Assembly: GCA_018821685.1 (NCBI GenBank)
Contig: JAHJLO010000082.1
Location: 1-13,847 of the forward strand
Source of the DNA: Patescibacteria group bacterium
GTDB lineage: Bacteria > Patescibacteriota > Minisyncoccia > Phycocordibacterales > UBA12079
Reading direction: 5' to 3'
DNA: 13,847 nt
The position numbers and the translations under genes are program-made. Position 1 is the first letter of the stretch. Each line of letters begins with the position of its first letter. Of the stretch, positions 1-7,331 are shown one piece after another. A model generated the notes under the pieces. The model saw nothing but the letters and a program-made list of their open reading frames with translations. It did not search any database and was not told the DNA's origin.

Positions 1-33
1 CGATCTTAAAATATACTTTTTTTTATTTTTCAT
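1..33 (-). CDS. 5' end of a further gene, cut off by the window edge
   Basis: An ATG (positions 33-31, minus strand) opens a frame reading MKNKKKYILRS to the left edge with no stop. It begins 18 nt after the stop of the glycosyltransferase, on the same strand, as expected for the next gene of that cluster. The short Lys-rich start resembles the N-terminus of a membrane or envelope protein, but 11 codons cannot identify a function. It could be a chance ATG. Position and direction are the only support. Confidence 0.45.
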   Translation of the reverse strand, partial: MKNKKKYILRS

Positions 34-51
34 AGAAAATTATTTTGAAAT

Positions 52-1260
52 CTAAATTTCAAGCAAATTATTAAAAACTTTTTCTTTCATATCCTTAGCT
101 ATAATTTCCCAATCATATTTTTCGGTGACCATTTTTTTAGCCCGAGCAACCACTTTAGCAGTTTTTTCTGGGTTAGCGAGTATATCTTTCACAGCCTCGG
201 CGATTTGTTCGGGGTTTCTTACATCAATAGCCCACCCTGTTGTTTCTTTATCTAAATTTCTTTTTTCATCAAAAATAAAATCAGCGATTCCCCCTTCCTG
301 AGTTGCAATCACAGGGATTTCACTTGCCATGGCTTCAATAAATGAATTGCCAAAACCTTCCGAAAGAGAAGGTCTAATAAATATATCTGAAGCTTTTAGA
401 TATTTAGGAATTTCTTTTTGTTCAATAGACCCAAGAAATTTAACTCTCTTTCTTAATTCCATTTCCTCAGATAGTTTTTCTAAATCTTCCCAGTCAGGTC
501 CGTCACCTAAAACAATAAATTTGATGTTCTCAGGTAAATACTTAAGAGCCTTAATAATATCGTCGATGGCATTCTTTTTTACAAGTCGCGAAGTTGTAAT
601 AATAAATTCATCTCCTTCACTACCCCAGATTTTTTTTAACTCATTTAAATCTTCTGCAGGATAAAGCTGAGAAAATTGCTCAACACTCACAGCATTTGGA
701 ATGACTTCAATATTTTTACCTCCCATATCTTTTGCCCACCTTCCTAAATAATTTGAAATAACCTGAATTCTATCAGCTTTTGTAAATATTTTTTTAAATA
801 AGGGATAAACGAGTTTAACTTTCTTTTTTATTTCTGGGATAGGGTCACCTTCCTGCAAAGTTAAAAGATAGGGCACTTCAAGATGTCCTAATTTAAAAAA
901 TACTGCCCCGAAACCAGAAAAAGATGCCATCATTGCCCAGACAGCGTCATATTTTTTTTCAGCGTACAAATCACCGGCTTTCCACCAAGATAAAAAGGGA
1001 TAAAGGAACTTATTTAATTTCAAAGGAAACTTAACTAAATCAGACATATTTGGAGAATTAGAAACAAAGCCAACCCTATAAACTCCGACGTTCCCGATTT
1101 TTTCATAGCTAGGTAAATTTTTATCAAACCGAAGGGTTATCATATCAAATTCAAAGTCTTCTCCGAGACGATCGGTAATTTCTTTTACGGCAACCTCTGC
1201 TCCTCCCACAAAAGGGTGATAGGTTGTTGAAAATATTAAAATTTTCTTTTTATTTTCCAT
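52..1260 (-). CDS. GT4-family glycosyltransferase (GT-B fold)
   Basis: A cytoplasmic or membrane-associated glycosyltransferase that would transfer a sugar from a nucleotide-activated donor to a lipid-linked or envelope glycan; donor and acceptor cannot be read from sequence. The 402-aa product has the usual GT4 length. It shows an N-terminal glycine-rich acceptor loop (HPFVGGAE, about residues 15-22), the donor-site segment TSRLVKKN (about 223-230), and the C-terminal EGFGNSFIE with the family E-x7-E pair (E301, E309) before a GG loop. I chose the ATG at 1260. A TTG 15 nt upstream is also in frame, but the ATG gives a natural start just before the first beta strand (KKILIF) and reduces overlap with the upstream epimerase to 11 nt. 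It is translationally coupled to that epimerase, consistent with one glycan-assembly operon. Confidence 0.92.
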   Translation of the reverse strand: MENKKKILIFSTTYHPFVGGAEVAVKEITDRLGEDFEFDMITLRFDKNLPSYEKIGNVGVYRVGFVSNSPNMSDLVKFPLKLNKFLYPFLSWWKAGDLYAEKKYDAVWAMMASFSGFGAVFFKLGHLEVPYLLTLQEGDPIPEIKKKVKLVYPLFKKIFTKADRIQVISNYLGRWAKDMGGKNIEVIPNAVSVEQFSQLYPAEDLNELKKIWGSEGDEFIITTSRLVKKNAIDDIIKALKYLPENIKFIVLGDGPDWEDLEKLSEEMELRKRVKFLGSIEQKEIPKYLKASDIFIRPSLSEGFGNSFIEAMASEIPVIATQEGGIADFIFDEKRNLDKETTGWAIDVRNPEQIAEAVKDILANPEKTAKVVARAKKMVTEKYDWEIIAKDMKEKVFNNLLEI

Positions 1261-2158
1261 TTTTAATTTTTTCAATAAAATCTTCTATACTACCACCCTC
1301 TGACCAACCTAATTCTTTAATTTTAGTTAAATCTATTTTGGAATTATTTCTATCTCCTTTTTTAGCAGAAACTTTTTCTATTTCTCCACCAAACATTTCT
1401 GCGATTTCCAAAATTGAATAATTTTTTTCTGAACCAATACAATATCCGTCTCCCTTTCCTTTTTCCCCAACAAGAACTAAACCATTTATTATATCTTTAA
1501 CATAGGTAAATGCTCTCTTTTGTTCTCCAGAACCATAAATACTAAGAGGTTCTTTATTCTTAAACTTTCTTGTAAAAATTCCAATTAGAGTTGAATATTT
1601 CCCCTCACTTATTTCTCCCTCTCCGTAAACATTGTAAAAATAAGTAATGGCATAATCTAACCCAAACCAATTTCCATAATTGTTCACGAGCTTAGTATTA
1701 CTTGCCTTAAAATAGGCGTAGGGTGATTGATCTTCTCCATCACCACCGTCATCGAATTCACCAAACTTAGTACTTGAACCAGCATAAACTAACCGAATAT
1801 TATTATTTTTACAGAACTCTAAAACATTAAAAGTTCCTTGAGAATTTAATTGCCAAACCAGGTCGATATCTTCAAAACTGGTCAAGACACGAGAATATTC
1901 TCCAAGATGATAAATCATATCGGGAATTTCTGTTATTAAACTTTCGATATCCCTGGTATGCCCTTCTATATATTTAACTCCTTCTACATGGTTATTTTTT
2001 GAACCAGTAAAATAATTATCAAGAGAGATAACCTTGTGACCGTCTTTTACAAGTCTCTCACAAAGATGAGATCCAATGAATCCGGCTCCTCCTGTTACTA
2101 ATATTGTTTTTCTTTGTCCTTCCTGAGAAACAGGATCAGAATGTTTTTCATTATTCAT
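1250..2158 (-). CDS. NAD-dependent epimerase/dehydratase (extended SDR, sugar nucleotide)
   Basis: A 302-aa extended short-chain dehydrogenase/reductase, expected to epimerise or dehydrate a nucleotide sugar in the cytosol to feed the adjacent glycosyltransferase. The Rossmann nucleotide-binding motif is TGGAGFIGSHL (residues 22-32). The catalytic Tyr-x-x-x-Lys is Y147-A-Y-F-K151, with the preceding active-site serines/threonine in AGSSTKFG (126-133). A YNVYGEGE segment (about 175-182) matches the C-terminal sugar-binding part of the UDP-glucose 4-epimerase/GDP-mannose dehydratase group. About 15 polar residues precede the core. It starts with ATG 8 nt after the LTD protein's stop and overlaps the glycosyltransferase start, so the three genes are probably co-transcribed. 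The exact reaction (4-epimerase or 4,6-dehydratase) is not decidable by eye. Confidence 0.92.
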   Translation of the reverse strand: MNNEKHSDPVSQEGQRKTILVTGGAGFIGSHLCERLVKDGHKVISLDNYFTGSKNNHVEGVKYIEGHTRDIESLITEIPDMIYHLGEYSRVLTSFEDIDLVWQLNSQGTFNVLEFCKNNNIRLVYAGSSTKFGEFDDGGDGEDQSPYAYFKASNTKLVNNYGNWFGLDYAITYFYNVYGEGEISEGKYSTLIGIFTRKFKNKEPLSIYGSGEQKRAFTYVKDIINGLVLVGEKGKGDGYCIGSEKNYSILEIAEMFGGEIEKVSAKKGDRNNSKIDLTKIKELGWSEGGSIEDFIEKIKNGK

Positions 2159-2166
2159 ATTATATT

Positions 2167-3675
2167 CTAATCTATTATTTTAAAATCTTCTGGCTTTAAT
2201 TTATCAAGATTTTCATCAGTTTTTAATTCAAGCCCTTTCGTAAATAATACCCCGACAACAGAGAGTAAAACAACCCCCAATAAATAAAAAAACCATTTGT
2301 TAAATAAACCCCTCTCTTCTTGTTTAATTCCCCCAGCAAAAGCTAATTGATCTTTGAACTCTGAGCCCTCAGTTTCTCTTTTATCAAAATTGAGATTTTG
2401 TTCATTTTGTGTTTGTTTCGTATTTAAAGTTTCAGGCTTAGAATTTATTTTTCCCTGAATATAAGGTTCCGAACTTTCAGTTCGGAGTTCGCCTTCGGCT
2501 CGCAAAGACGAAGAGGAAGAAATAAATTGTTCAACCTCACTATATTTATTCACCACTTCCCCATTTGGATATAAAAGATAAATTTGATTTTTATTTAAAT
2601 AATTTAATTTTGTTATTTGTGAAGATACTCGAATTTTGTTATCAGGCAAAATAATAGTATCTTTTGGTAAACTAAAATATTGACCTTCGGAACGAATTCT
2701 CCACCAAGATAAATTAAGTTCGTATTTAGAACGATTATATAATTCGATAAAACCTTCTTCTGAATTTACTTCCGAGATAATAATATCTGCCGGTAAAGCT
2801 TCTACAATAATTCGGTCGTTAGCTGTATGTTCTCCAGAAGAGACATTCAGAACAACAACATATTTACTCGGATATTTATAGGTATACAAGATATTTTGAC
2901 CTTCTTTTAGACCGCCATCACCGAAGCTCCAAGAATAGCGAGCGTTTTGGAGGGGCTCTCTTTCAATTCCAAACCCTTTAGCATTAAACATAGTATCAGC
3001 TCCCACTATTATTTTTCTATCTTTTCCTGCATCAGCAAAAATTTGAGGTTCTATGGGAAAATCGGTTGTTGAATTATTTGCATTATCTACCTCTGAAGTT
3101 TCGCTAGAACTAACTGGGGGTTCTTGAGTTTCCGAAAAGTTATTGGTTTCTCCAATAGTTGGATTAGCCGAAACCCAACTATTATTAATCAATTGGAGAC
3201 TATTGCCGTCACCATCAGCACCCGAATCAACTGAGTAATTAACACTATCAATGTCATTTAAATCATTATCACGAATAATCAAAGTTTCACCTGTGTTAGA
3301 AAGAGAATAGGCACTATCAAAAACTAACCCAGAAAAACTTGAGTAATTTTCTTTAAATTTTTCAAAATTATCGACGATAATGGCATAGCTATTGGCAGGA
3401 AAGTTTAAATTCTTTCCTTCTTCAGCTGGATTTATTTTATGATTAGTTTCAGCTTCAAATAATTTCCACCCGGTTAAATCAACAGCTTCACCTTTATTGT
3501 AAATTTCAAGCCACTCTTTTCCCGTATCAGAACCTTCTGGGTTATACATTATCTCAGTGATAATAATTTCTGCATTCAAAACAAGCGGGAAAAATAAAAA
3601 AACTATTGTACCTAAACTAAAAACAAACTTGCCGAGCAAATTTGTTTTTAGTTTGGCTTTAAATATCTTAATCAT
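2167..3675 (-). CDS. Secreted, membrane-anchored protein with LTD, PKD and second LTD-like domains
   Basis: A 502-aa surface protein. Residues 1-35 form a signal peptide (Lys-rich start, hydrophobic stretch FVFSLGTIVFLFFPLVL, then NAE). Residues 36 to about 145 are a lamin-tail-type (LTD) immunoglobulin-like domain: IIITEIMYNP, EWLEIYNKG, DLTGWKL, FPANSYAIIV. Residues about 210-293 are a PKD-like domain with WSFGDGG at 249-255. Residues about 296-378 look like a second, diverged LTD (DIIISEVNSEEGFIELYN). A low-complexity linker follows, then one transmembrane helix (about 461-480) and a short charged cytoplasmic tail. It is probably held at the cell surface by this C-terminal helix. Ligand and role are unknown; LTD proteins of this kind are common in Patescibacteria. 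The linker carries a palindromic DNA insert (separate entry). It has a 20-35 nt leader with a weak purine-rich stretch (AAGAAGTTGAG) before the ATG. Confidence 0.85.
   Translation of the reverse strand: MIKIFKAKLKTNLLGKFVFSLGTIVFLFFPLVLNAEIIITEIMYNPEGSDTGKEWLEIYNKGEAVDLTGWKLFEAETNHKINPAEEGKNLNFPANSYAIIVDNFEKFKENYSSFSGLVFDSAYSLSNTGETLIIRDNDLNDIDSVNYSVDSGADGDGNSLQLINNSWVSANPTIGETNNFSETQEPPVSSSETSEVDNANNSTTDFPIEPQIFADAGKDRKIIVGADTMFNAKGFGIEREPLQNARYSWSFGDGGLKEGQNILYTYKYPSKYVVVLNVSSGEHTANDRIIVEALPADIIISEVNSEEGFIELYNRSKYELNLSWWRIRSEGQYFSLPKDTIILPDNKIRVSSQITKLNYLNKNQIYLLYPNGEVVNKYSEVEQFISSSSSLRAEGELRTESSEPYIQGKINSKPETLNTKQTQNEQNLNFDKRETEGSEFKDQLAFAGGIKQEERGLFNKWFFYLLGVVLLSVVGVLFTKGLELKTDENLDKLKPEDFKIID
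2468..2513. repeat. GC-rich compound palindrome inside the LTD protein gene
   Basis: Positions 2468-2486 (TCCGAACT, loop TTC, AGTTCGGA) form a perfect 8-bp stem with a 3-nt loop. Directly beside it are a GCC-TTC-GGC mini-hairpin (2491-2499) and a CTTCG/CGAAG pair (2493-2497 with 2509-2513). The block is clearly richer in G+C than the flanking gene and is translated in frame as about residues 388-403 (SSSLRAEGELRTESSE) in the low-complexity linker, where an insertion would be tolerated. It resembles in-frame palindromic elements such as those known from Rickettsia. Whether it recurs elsewhere in this genome cannot be seen here. Confidence 0.6.
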
Positions 3676-3708
3676 CTCAACTTCTTTTCTTACTTTTTAT
3701 ATCAAATA

Positions 3709-3714
3709 ATTATA
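3709..3714 (-). promoter_or_regulatory. Candidate -10 box for the LTD/epimerase/glycosyltransferase operon
   Basis: A perfect TATAAT on the minus strand ends 33 nt before the LTD protein's ATG, which predicts a leader of roughly 27 nt. A second TATAAA box lies at 3696-3701. I see no convincing -35 element, and TATAAT-like strings are frequent in AT-rich DNA, so this is tentative. Confidence 0.35.
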
Positions 3715-3725
3715 TTGAAACTACA

Positions 3726-3753
3726 AAGAATAACTTTTTTAAAAATTATTCTT
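3726..3753. terminator. Stem-loop between the VirD4-like gene and the LTD gene
   Basis: An 8-bp perfect inverted repeat AAGAATAA (3726-3733) / TTATTCTT (3746-3753) encloses a T-run followed by an A-run that can extend the stem. It lies 13 nt past the stop of the VirD4-like gene and just upstream of the LTD promoter region, where a terminator is expected. It lacks a clear U-tract after the stem on the minus strand, so termination is uncertain. Confidence 0.4.
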
Positions 3754-3765
3754 CAGACAAATTTT

Positions 3766-5679
3766 TTAACTCAAGAGGTCTTTTAAAACTTTTTCAGGAA
3801 CTTCTTTTACTTCATTATCTTTAATTTCTTCTGTTTTTTTTATTTCTTCTTCCCTTTCTCTTAGAGCTCCCCCCAGAACCTCTTTCAGTTTATTTCTGTT
3901 TTCGGTTTCAATTTCTTTGTTTATATTATTTTGAGTTTTCTTTATTTCTTTTTTATCTTGAACATCAAATTTCTTTACAGACTCTGAAGTTTTCAAGGCA
4001 CCCGCCAAAGCCTCTTTTAAAGAAACATTTCCTTCTAGAGGAGGTTTCTCAATATTTGGTTTTTTAACAATATCATCTCTGTAATTAATTTCTGTTTTCT
4101 TAGCCCTATTATCGATGTAATTAGCACCAACTCTTTGTTGGTTTTTTTGGGGTGGGTTTTCTTGAGATTGGGATGTGACTGGAGCAGGTGCTTTTTGTGG
4201 AGATTCCGTCTTATTTTGCTGAGGTTTTTGTTCAGCTACTGGTGTAGGTTTTTGAGGAGTTCCCTGAAAAGTCTTTACTGTAGCAACCCTTGGGCTTTGA
4301 ACTTTTTTGATGTCAACAGAATCTGCTTTTTTAAGAGGTTTTCCATCAGCGCCAACAGTTGGCTTTCTTTCTTTAGAAACTTTAAAAGATTTATCATTCC
4401 ACTCATTAATTTCTCTTTCCACATCCTCTTTGGATCTTCCGAAATGCCTCCTCGAAGCTTCAAGAATTTCTTCTTTAAACGAGACTTCCTGTTCTTTAAT
4501 AGGAGGCAAAGTCCTTGCGGAAAATGGCTGTGAGCCAACACCGTCAATCATTAATCTTAAATAAATTTGAGCAAAACCTAAGTTAACCAAATCATCTGAA
4601 TAAAATGTTGGAGAAAATTCTTTTTCAAAAATTTCAGCATCAAAAGAACCAACTCTCATAACAATCATAGTTCCGACGTTACCGAATACCGCAGAGCGAA
4701 CTGTTTCGGGCATCTGTTCTACATACTGGTGAGCCATGGTTAAAGCTAATTTATATTTTCTAGCCTGAGAAAGAATATCTGCGAAAGAATCATTGGCGAG
4801 ATTTTGGAACTCATCAATATGTAGATAAAACTCTGGTAATTTGGATAATTCAGGCTTACTCAAATCCGCCCTACTCATAGCAGCAAGAAAGACTTTTGTG
4901 GACATCATTGAACCTAATAGGTTTGCGTTTGATTCCCCGATTTGCCCAATAGAAAGGTTAATCAAAAGAATTTTTTTCTCGTCCATTATTTTTCTAAAAT
5001 CAAAAGTTGATTTTGGTTGTCCGATAATATTTCGAATAACAGGGTTCGAAGTAAACTGCCCAACTTTGTTTAGAACAGCTGCATAGGCATCTCTTTTGTA
5101 TCTATCATCCCAAGAAGCGTATTCTTTTGACCAAAAGTTAAGAACAGAGGGGTCTGTAATATGTTTTATTACATCTTTTTGAAAATCTGTATCTACGAAA
5201 ATTCTTGGAATAGAGAGCATAGTTGAATCTGGATATTCCAAAAGAGCCAAGAGAGTATTGTTTACAATATGCTCCATTCTATCTGAAAAAGTTTCAGCCC
5301 CCCAGATTTTCTTAAAGGCAGAAAGAAGACCTTGAGCAACAAGGTGTCTTTTTTCTGGACCGACGTCTTCCATAACATTAAACGAAATTGGGAAATCAGT
5401 ATCAGCAGGAGAAAAGTAAACAACATCATCAATCCTGTTTTCAGGAACATAATTTAAAAGAGTATCAACAGCGGAACCATGAGGATCAATAAAACACATC
5501 CCGTTTCCGTTTTTTAAATCTTGAGCCGCCATATTTTCCAAAAGGGTAGATTTTCCCATACCCGTTTTCCCAATAATATACATGTGTCGCAATCGATCAC
5601 TGGTCTTAATACCAAAAGGAGTTTTTTTATTGCGAAAATCAGTTTCGGCAAAATATGTGATTTGGTTTTGGTCTTCCAT
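3766..5679 (-). CDS. VirD4/TraG-type ATPase (type IV coupling protein-like) with disordered tail
   Basis: A 637-aa P-loop ATPase of the VirD4/TraD/TraG group, which in known systems couples DNA or protein substrates to a membrane channel. Walker A is GKTGMGKST (residues 37-45). Walker B is FYLHIDE (284-290; D289, E290). The sensor-like AHQYVEQM (316-323) and the ILSQARKYKLALTM segment before it are characteristic of the TraG/TraD C-terminal recognition domain. The catalytic core ends near residue 400. A long Pro/Gln/Lys-rich, probably disordered tail follows, carrying repeated LKExLxGAL motifs near residues 554 and 598. Unlike classical VirD4 it has no N-terminal transmembrane segment, so it must be cytosolic or recruited to the membrane by a partner. 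No other type IV secretion gene is in the window, so its partner machine is unknown. The ATG is 8 nt after a perfect TATAAT. Confidence 0.88.
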   Translation of the reverse strand: MEDQNQITYFAETDFRNKKTPFGIKTSDRLRHMYIIGKTGMGKSTLLENMAAQDLKNGNGMCFIDPHGSAVDTLLNYVPENRIDDVVYFSPADTDFPISFNVMEDVGPEKRHLVAQGLLSAFKKIWGAETFSDRMEHIVNNTLLALLEYPDSTMLSIPRIFVDTDFQKDVIKHITDPSVLNFWSKEYASWDDRYKRDAYAAVLNKVGQFTSNPVIRNIIGQPKSTFDFRKIMDEKKILLINLSIGQIGESNANLLGSMMSTKVFLAAMSRADLSKPELSKLPEFYLHIDEFQNLANDSFADILSQARKYKLALTMAHQYVEQMPETVRSAVFGNVGTMIVMRVGSFDAEIFEKEFSPTFYSDDLVNLGFAQIYLRLMIDGVGSQPFSARTLPPIKEQEVSFKEEILEASRRHFGRSKEDVEREINEWNDKSFKVSKERKPTVGADGKPLKKADSVDIKKVQSPRVATVKTFQGTPQKPTPVAEQKPQQNKTESPQKAPAPVTSQSQENPPQKNQQRVGANYIDNRAKKTEINYRDDIVKKPNIEKPPLEGNVSLKEALAGALKTSESVKKFDVQDKKEIKKTQNNINKEIETENRNKLKEVLGGALREREEEIKKTEEIKDNEVKEVPEKVLKDLLS

Positions 5680-5686
5680 GCTTTCA

Positions 5687-5692
5687 ATTATA
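5687..5692 (-). promoter_or_regulatory. -10 box (TATAAT) of the VirD4-like gene, leaderless spacing
   Basis: Perfect TATAAT on the minus strand with only 7 nt (TGAAAGC) between its last base and the ATG at 5679. A normal transcription start 6-8 nt downstream of the box would fall on or next to the A of the ATG, so the mRNA would have no leader. A TG directly precedes the box. No strong -35 is visible. Confidence 0.65.
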
Positions 5693-5736
5693 CAGGATTG
5701 AAGAAAAAAATGAATGATGATAAATAGGGCTAAAAC

Positions 5737-5783
5737 AAAAATTAAAATCCATAAGAAAAAGATTCTTATGGATTTTAATTTTT
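5737..5783 (-). terminator. Strong rho-independent terminator (possibly bidirectional)
   Basis: A perfect 21-bp stem pairs 5737-5757 with 5763-5783 around a 5-nt loop. On the minus strand the stem is followed by T-rich sequence (TTTTTGTTTT), 18 nt after the stop of the DUF4015 gene, so it ends that transcription unit just before the VirD4-like promoter. The T-rich end on the plus strand would also allow termination from the other direction. Confidence 0.9.
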
Positions 5784-5800
5784 AATTGTTGCCAAAAAAT

Positions 5801-7015
5801 TTATTCCAACTCCAAAGCACCACGAGTATATCGGTTTGACGCTGACCAGAGCATCCAGCTTGTTAATCCTGCATCATAGGTCGCTTGAATTTGGGCTCGA
5901 ACTTCTGCAATATCATAATTTCCTCCATAGTCGAAATCTTGTAACCAAGGTCTTAGCTTCAGGGGAGTTGTACTAGCATTCACAAGTTTTTCAACAGCGG
6001 TTGTCATGGCGAAATTAACCACCTCGTAGGGATAATTATTTGGGTTCTTCCAACCATTAAAACCAGTTGGATAATGAGAAGGATAGACCATCGGAGCTAT
6101 ATAATCAAAATAAGGTGCGGCATATTCTAAAATTTGTCCGATATTTAAATCGTCAGAATTTGTTGTTACCATTCCGAATAAATCTGCTGATAAAATAACA
6201 TCGGTTTTAGATAAAGATCTGTTAAGGTAGGCAAAAAATTCTTTCATCACCTTAGCCTTCCCTAAATCAGGATCAGCTATTATTTTTTCCTCGCTAAAAG
6301 GATAACTAATATCCCTCATATTCCCGTCAGACGGAAAACGAATATAATCAAAATTCAATTCGTCAAAACCAAGTTCATAGGATTCTTCACCAATCAAAAC
6401 AACATAATCCCAAACTTCTTTTGAACCAGCATCTAACCAACGTATTCCTTTTCGGTCTTCCCAAACACCTCCATCGCTAGCTCTTTTAACAGCAAGGTCT
6501 GGTCGGGTTTTTGTTAAATATAAATCTTGGAAAACAGGAAGTCTTCCAATTACATAAATTCCTCGACTATGCCAATCTTCAATTAAACCTTTTATGTCTT
6601 GAATTTTACATTCACCGTTACTGGGATTGGCGATAGCATCTATTAACAAAGGGTTATCTATATCAAAACCAATTTTTCCCGTTTCATCTTTAATATTTAA
6701 AACAATTGAATTTATTTCAGTCTCATCAACTAAATCCACAAGCCCTTCCCTAAAACTTGGAGTGCTAGCAGCACAAGCCGTCATGTAAATAGCTTTTACA
6801 GCTTCTGGCATTTCCACGTGAGTAGCTTTCCAAACTTCCACCTGAGGAATTATTTCAGGAGTAGTGGTAGCGACATCACTATTATTATATTTAATCGAAA
6901 TCATTTCTGGAAAAGTTGTGTATGAAAAAAATAACCCAAAAACCAAAAAAGCCCCTACAAAAAGAGGTTTTTTCGATAATGTTTTTTTATTATTCTCTTT
7001 GCTATTCTTCGTCAT
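5801..7015 (-). CDS. Membrane-anchored DUF4015 putative glycoside hydrolase (TIM-barrel type)
   Basis: A 404-aa protein with a Lys-rich N-terminus, one transmembrane or uncleaved signal helix (about residues 17-33), a short spacer, and an extracellular domain from about residue 70 to the end. That domain matches the DUF4015 family (putative glycosyl hydrolase domain). Recognisable blocks are AIYMTACAAS (75-84), NFDYIRFPSDG (221-231), ILSADLFG (274-281), MVYPSHY (309-315), LRPWLQDF (354-361) and WMLWSASNRY (387-396). The acidic residues at the ends of these predicted barrel strands (D223, D278) are candidate catalytic or binding residues. A role in cell-wall or exopolysaccharide turnover is inferred; no substrate is established by the sequence. 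The ATG is 6 nt after the upstream small membrane protein, with AAAGAA before it, so the two are probably co-transcribed and end at the hairpin at 5737-5783. Confidence 0.85.
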   Translation of the reverse strand: MTKNSKENNKKTLSKKPLFVGAFLVFGLFFSYTTFPEMISIKYNNSDVATTTPEIIPQVEVWKATHVEMPEAVKAIYMTACAASTPSFREGLVDLVDETEINSIVLNIKDETGKIGFDIDNPLLIDAIANPSNGECKIQDIKGLIEDWHSRGIYVIGRLPVFQDLYLTKTRPDLAVKRASDGGVWEDRKGIRWLDAGSKEVWDYVVLIGEESYELGFDELNFDYIRFPSDGNMRDISYPFSEEKIIADPDLGKAKVMKEFFAYLNRSLSKTDVILSADLFGMVTTNSDDLNIGQILEYAAPYFDYIAPMVYPSHYPTGFNGWKNPNNYPYEVVNFAMTTAVEKLVNASTTPLKLRPWLQDFDYGGNYDIAEVRAQIQATYDAGLTSWMLWSASNRYTRGALELE

Positions 7016-7021
7016 TTCTTT

Positions 7022-7288
7022 TTATTTTTTGTCAGATTCTTCAGTACCGAAAGTTTCCTCAGATTCTTCAACAAGAACTTCTCTTACAATCGATTCTACT
7101 GGCTGTTCATTTTGTTCAAAACTAGTTTCTAATTGTTTTACTTCCCTTTTATCTTTTCTATAGTAAGAGTAACCTTTTACAAAAATTACAGCACCAAGAG
7201 CTACCAGCAACCACATTTTCCAAGAATAAGGAATCCCTAAAAAAGGAGTCACGGCAACGGCTATACCTGATGAATAAATTGTTTTCAT
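7022..7288 (-). CDS. Small membrane protein with acidic tail, unknown function
   Basis: An 88-aa protein with one or two hydrophobic helices (about residues 8-20 and 23-41), a basic patch YYRKDKREVK after the second helix, and a Glu-rich soluble tail. I do not recognise a family. I placed the start at the ATG at 7288. An in-frame TTG at 7306 would put a perfect TATAAT (7295-7300) inside the coding region, and starting at the ATG gives a normal membrane-protein N-terminus (MKTIYSSG). It sits directly upstream of the DUF4015 gene and may be its membrane partner; that is inference from position only. Confidence 0.7.
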   Translation of the reverse strand: MKTIYSSGIAVAVTPFLGIPYSWKMWLLVALGAVIFVKGYSYYRKDKREVKQLETSFEQNEQPVESIVREVLVEESEETFGTEESDKK

Positions 7289-7294
7289 ACTTGT

Positions 7295-7300
7295 ATTATA
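7295..7300 (-). promoter_or_regulatory. -10 box (TATAAT) of the small membrane protein/DUF4015 unit, leaderless spacing
   Basis: Perfect TATAAT with just 6 nt (ACAAGT) before the ATG at 7288. The predicted transcription start coincides with the start codon, as for the VirD4-like gene. An upstream TGC gives an extended-like context (TGCTATATAAT). It also decides against the TTG start at 7306. Confidence 0.65.
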
Positions 7301-7331
7301 TAGCAAAAAATTAAAATGAGGAAATTTTGGT

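Noticed and set aside
1261..1275. TTG start for the glycosyltransferase at 1275
   Set aside because: An ATG 15 nt downstream gives a standard N-terminus and a smaller overlap with the epimerase gene.
4135..4564. Several plus-strand frames and an alternate minus-strand frame within the VirD4-like tail
   Set aside because: They are shadows of the low-complexity Pro/Gln/Lys coding region, and their products are rich in Phe/Leu/Ser as antisense translations usually are.
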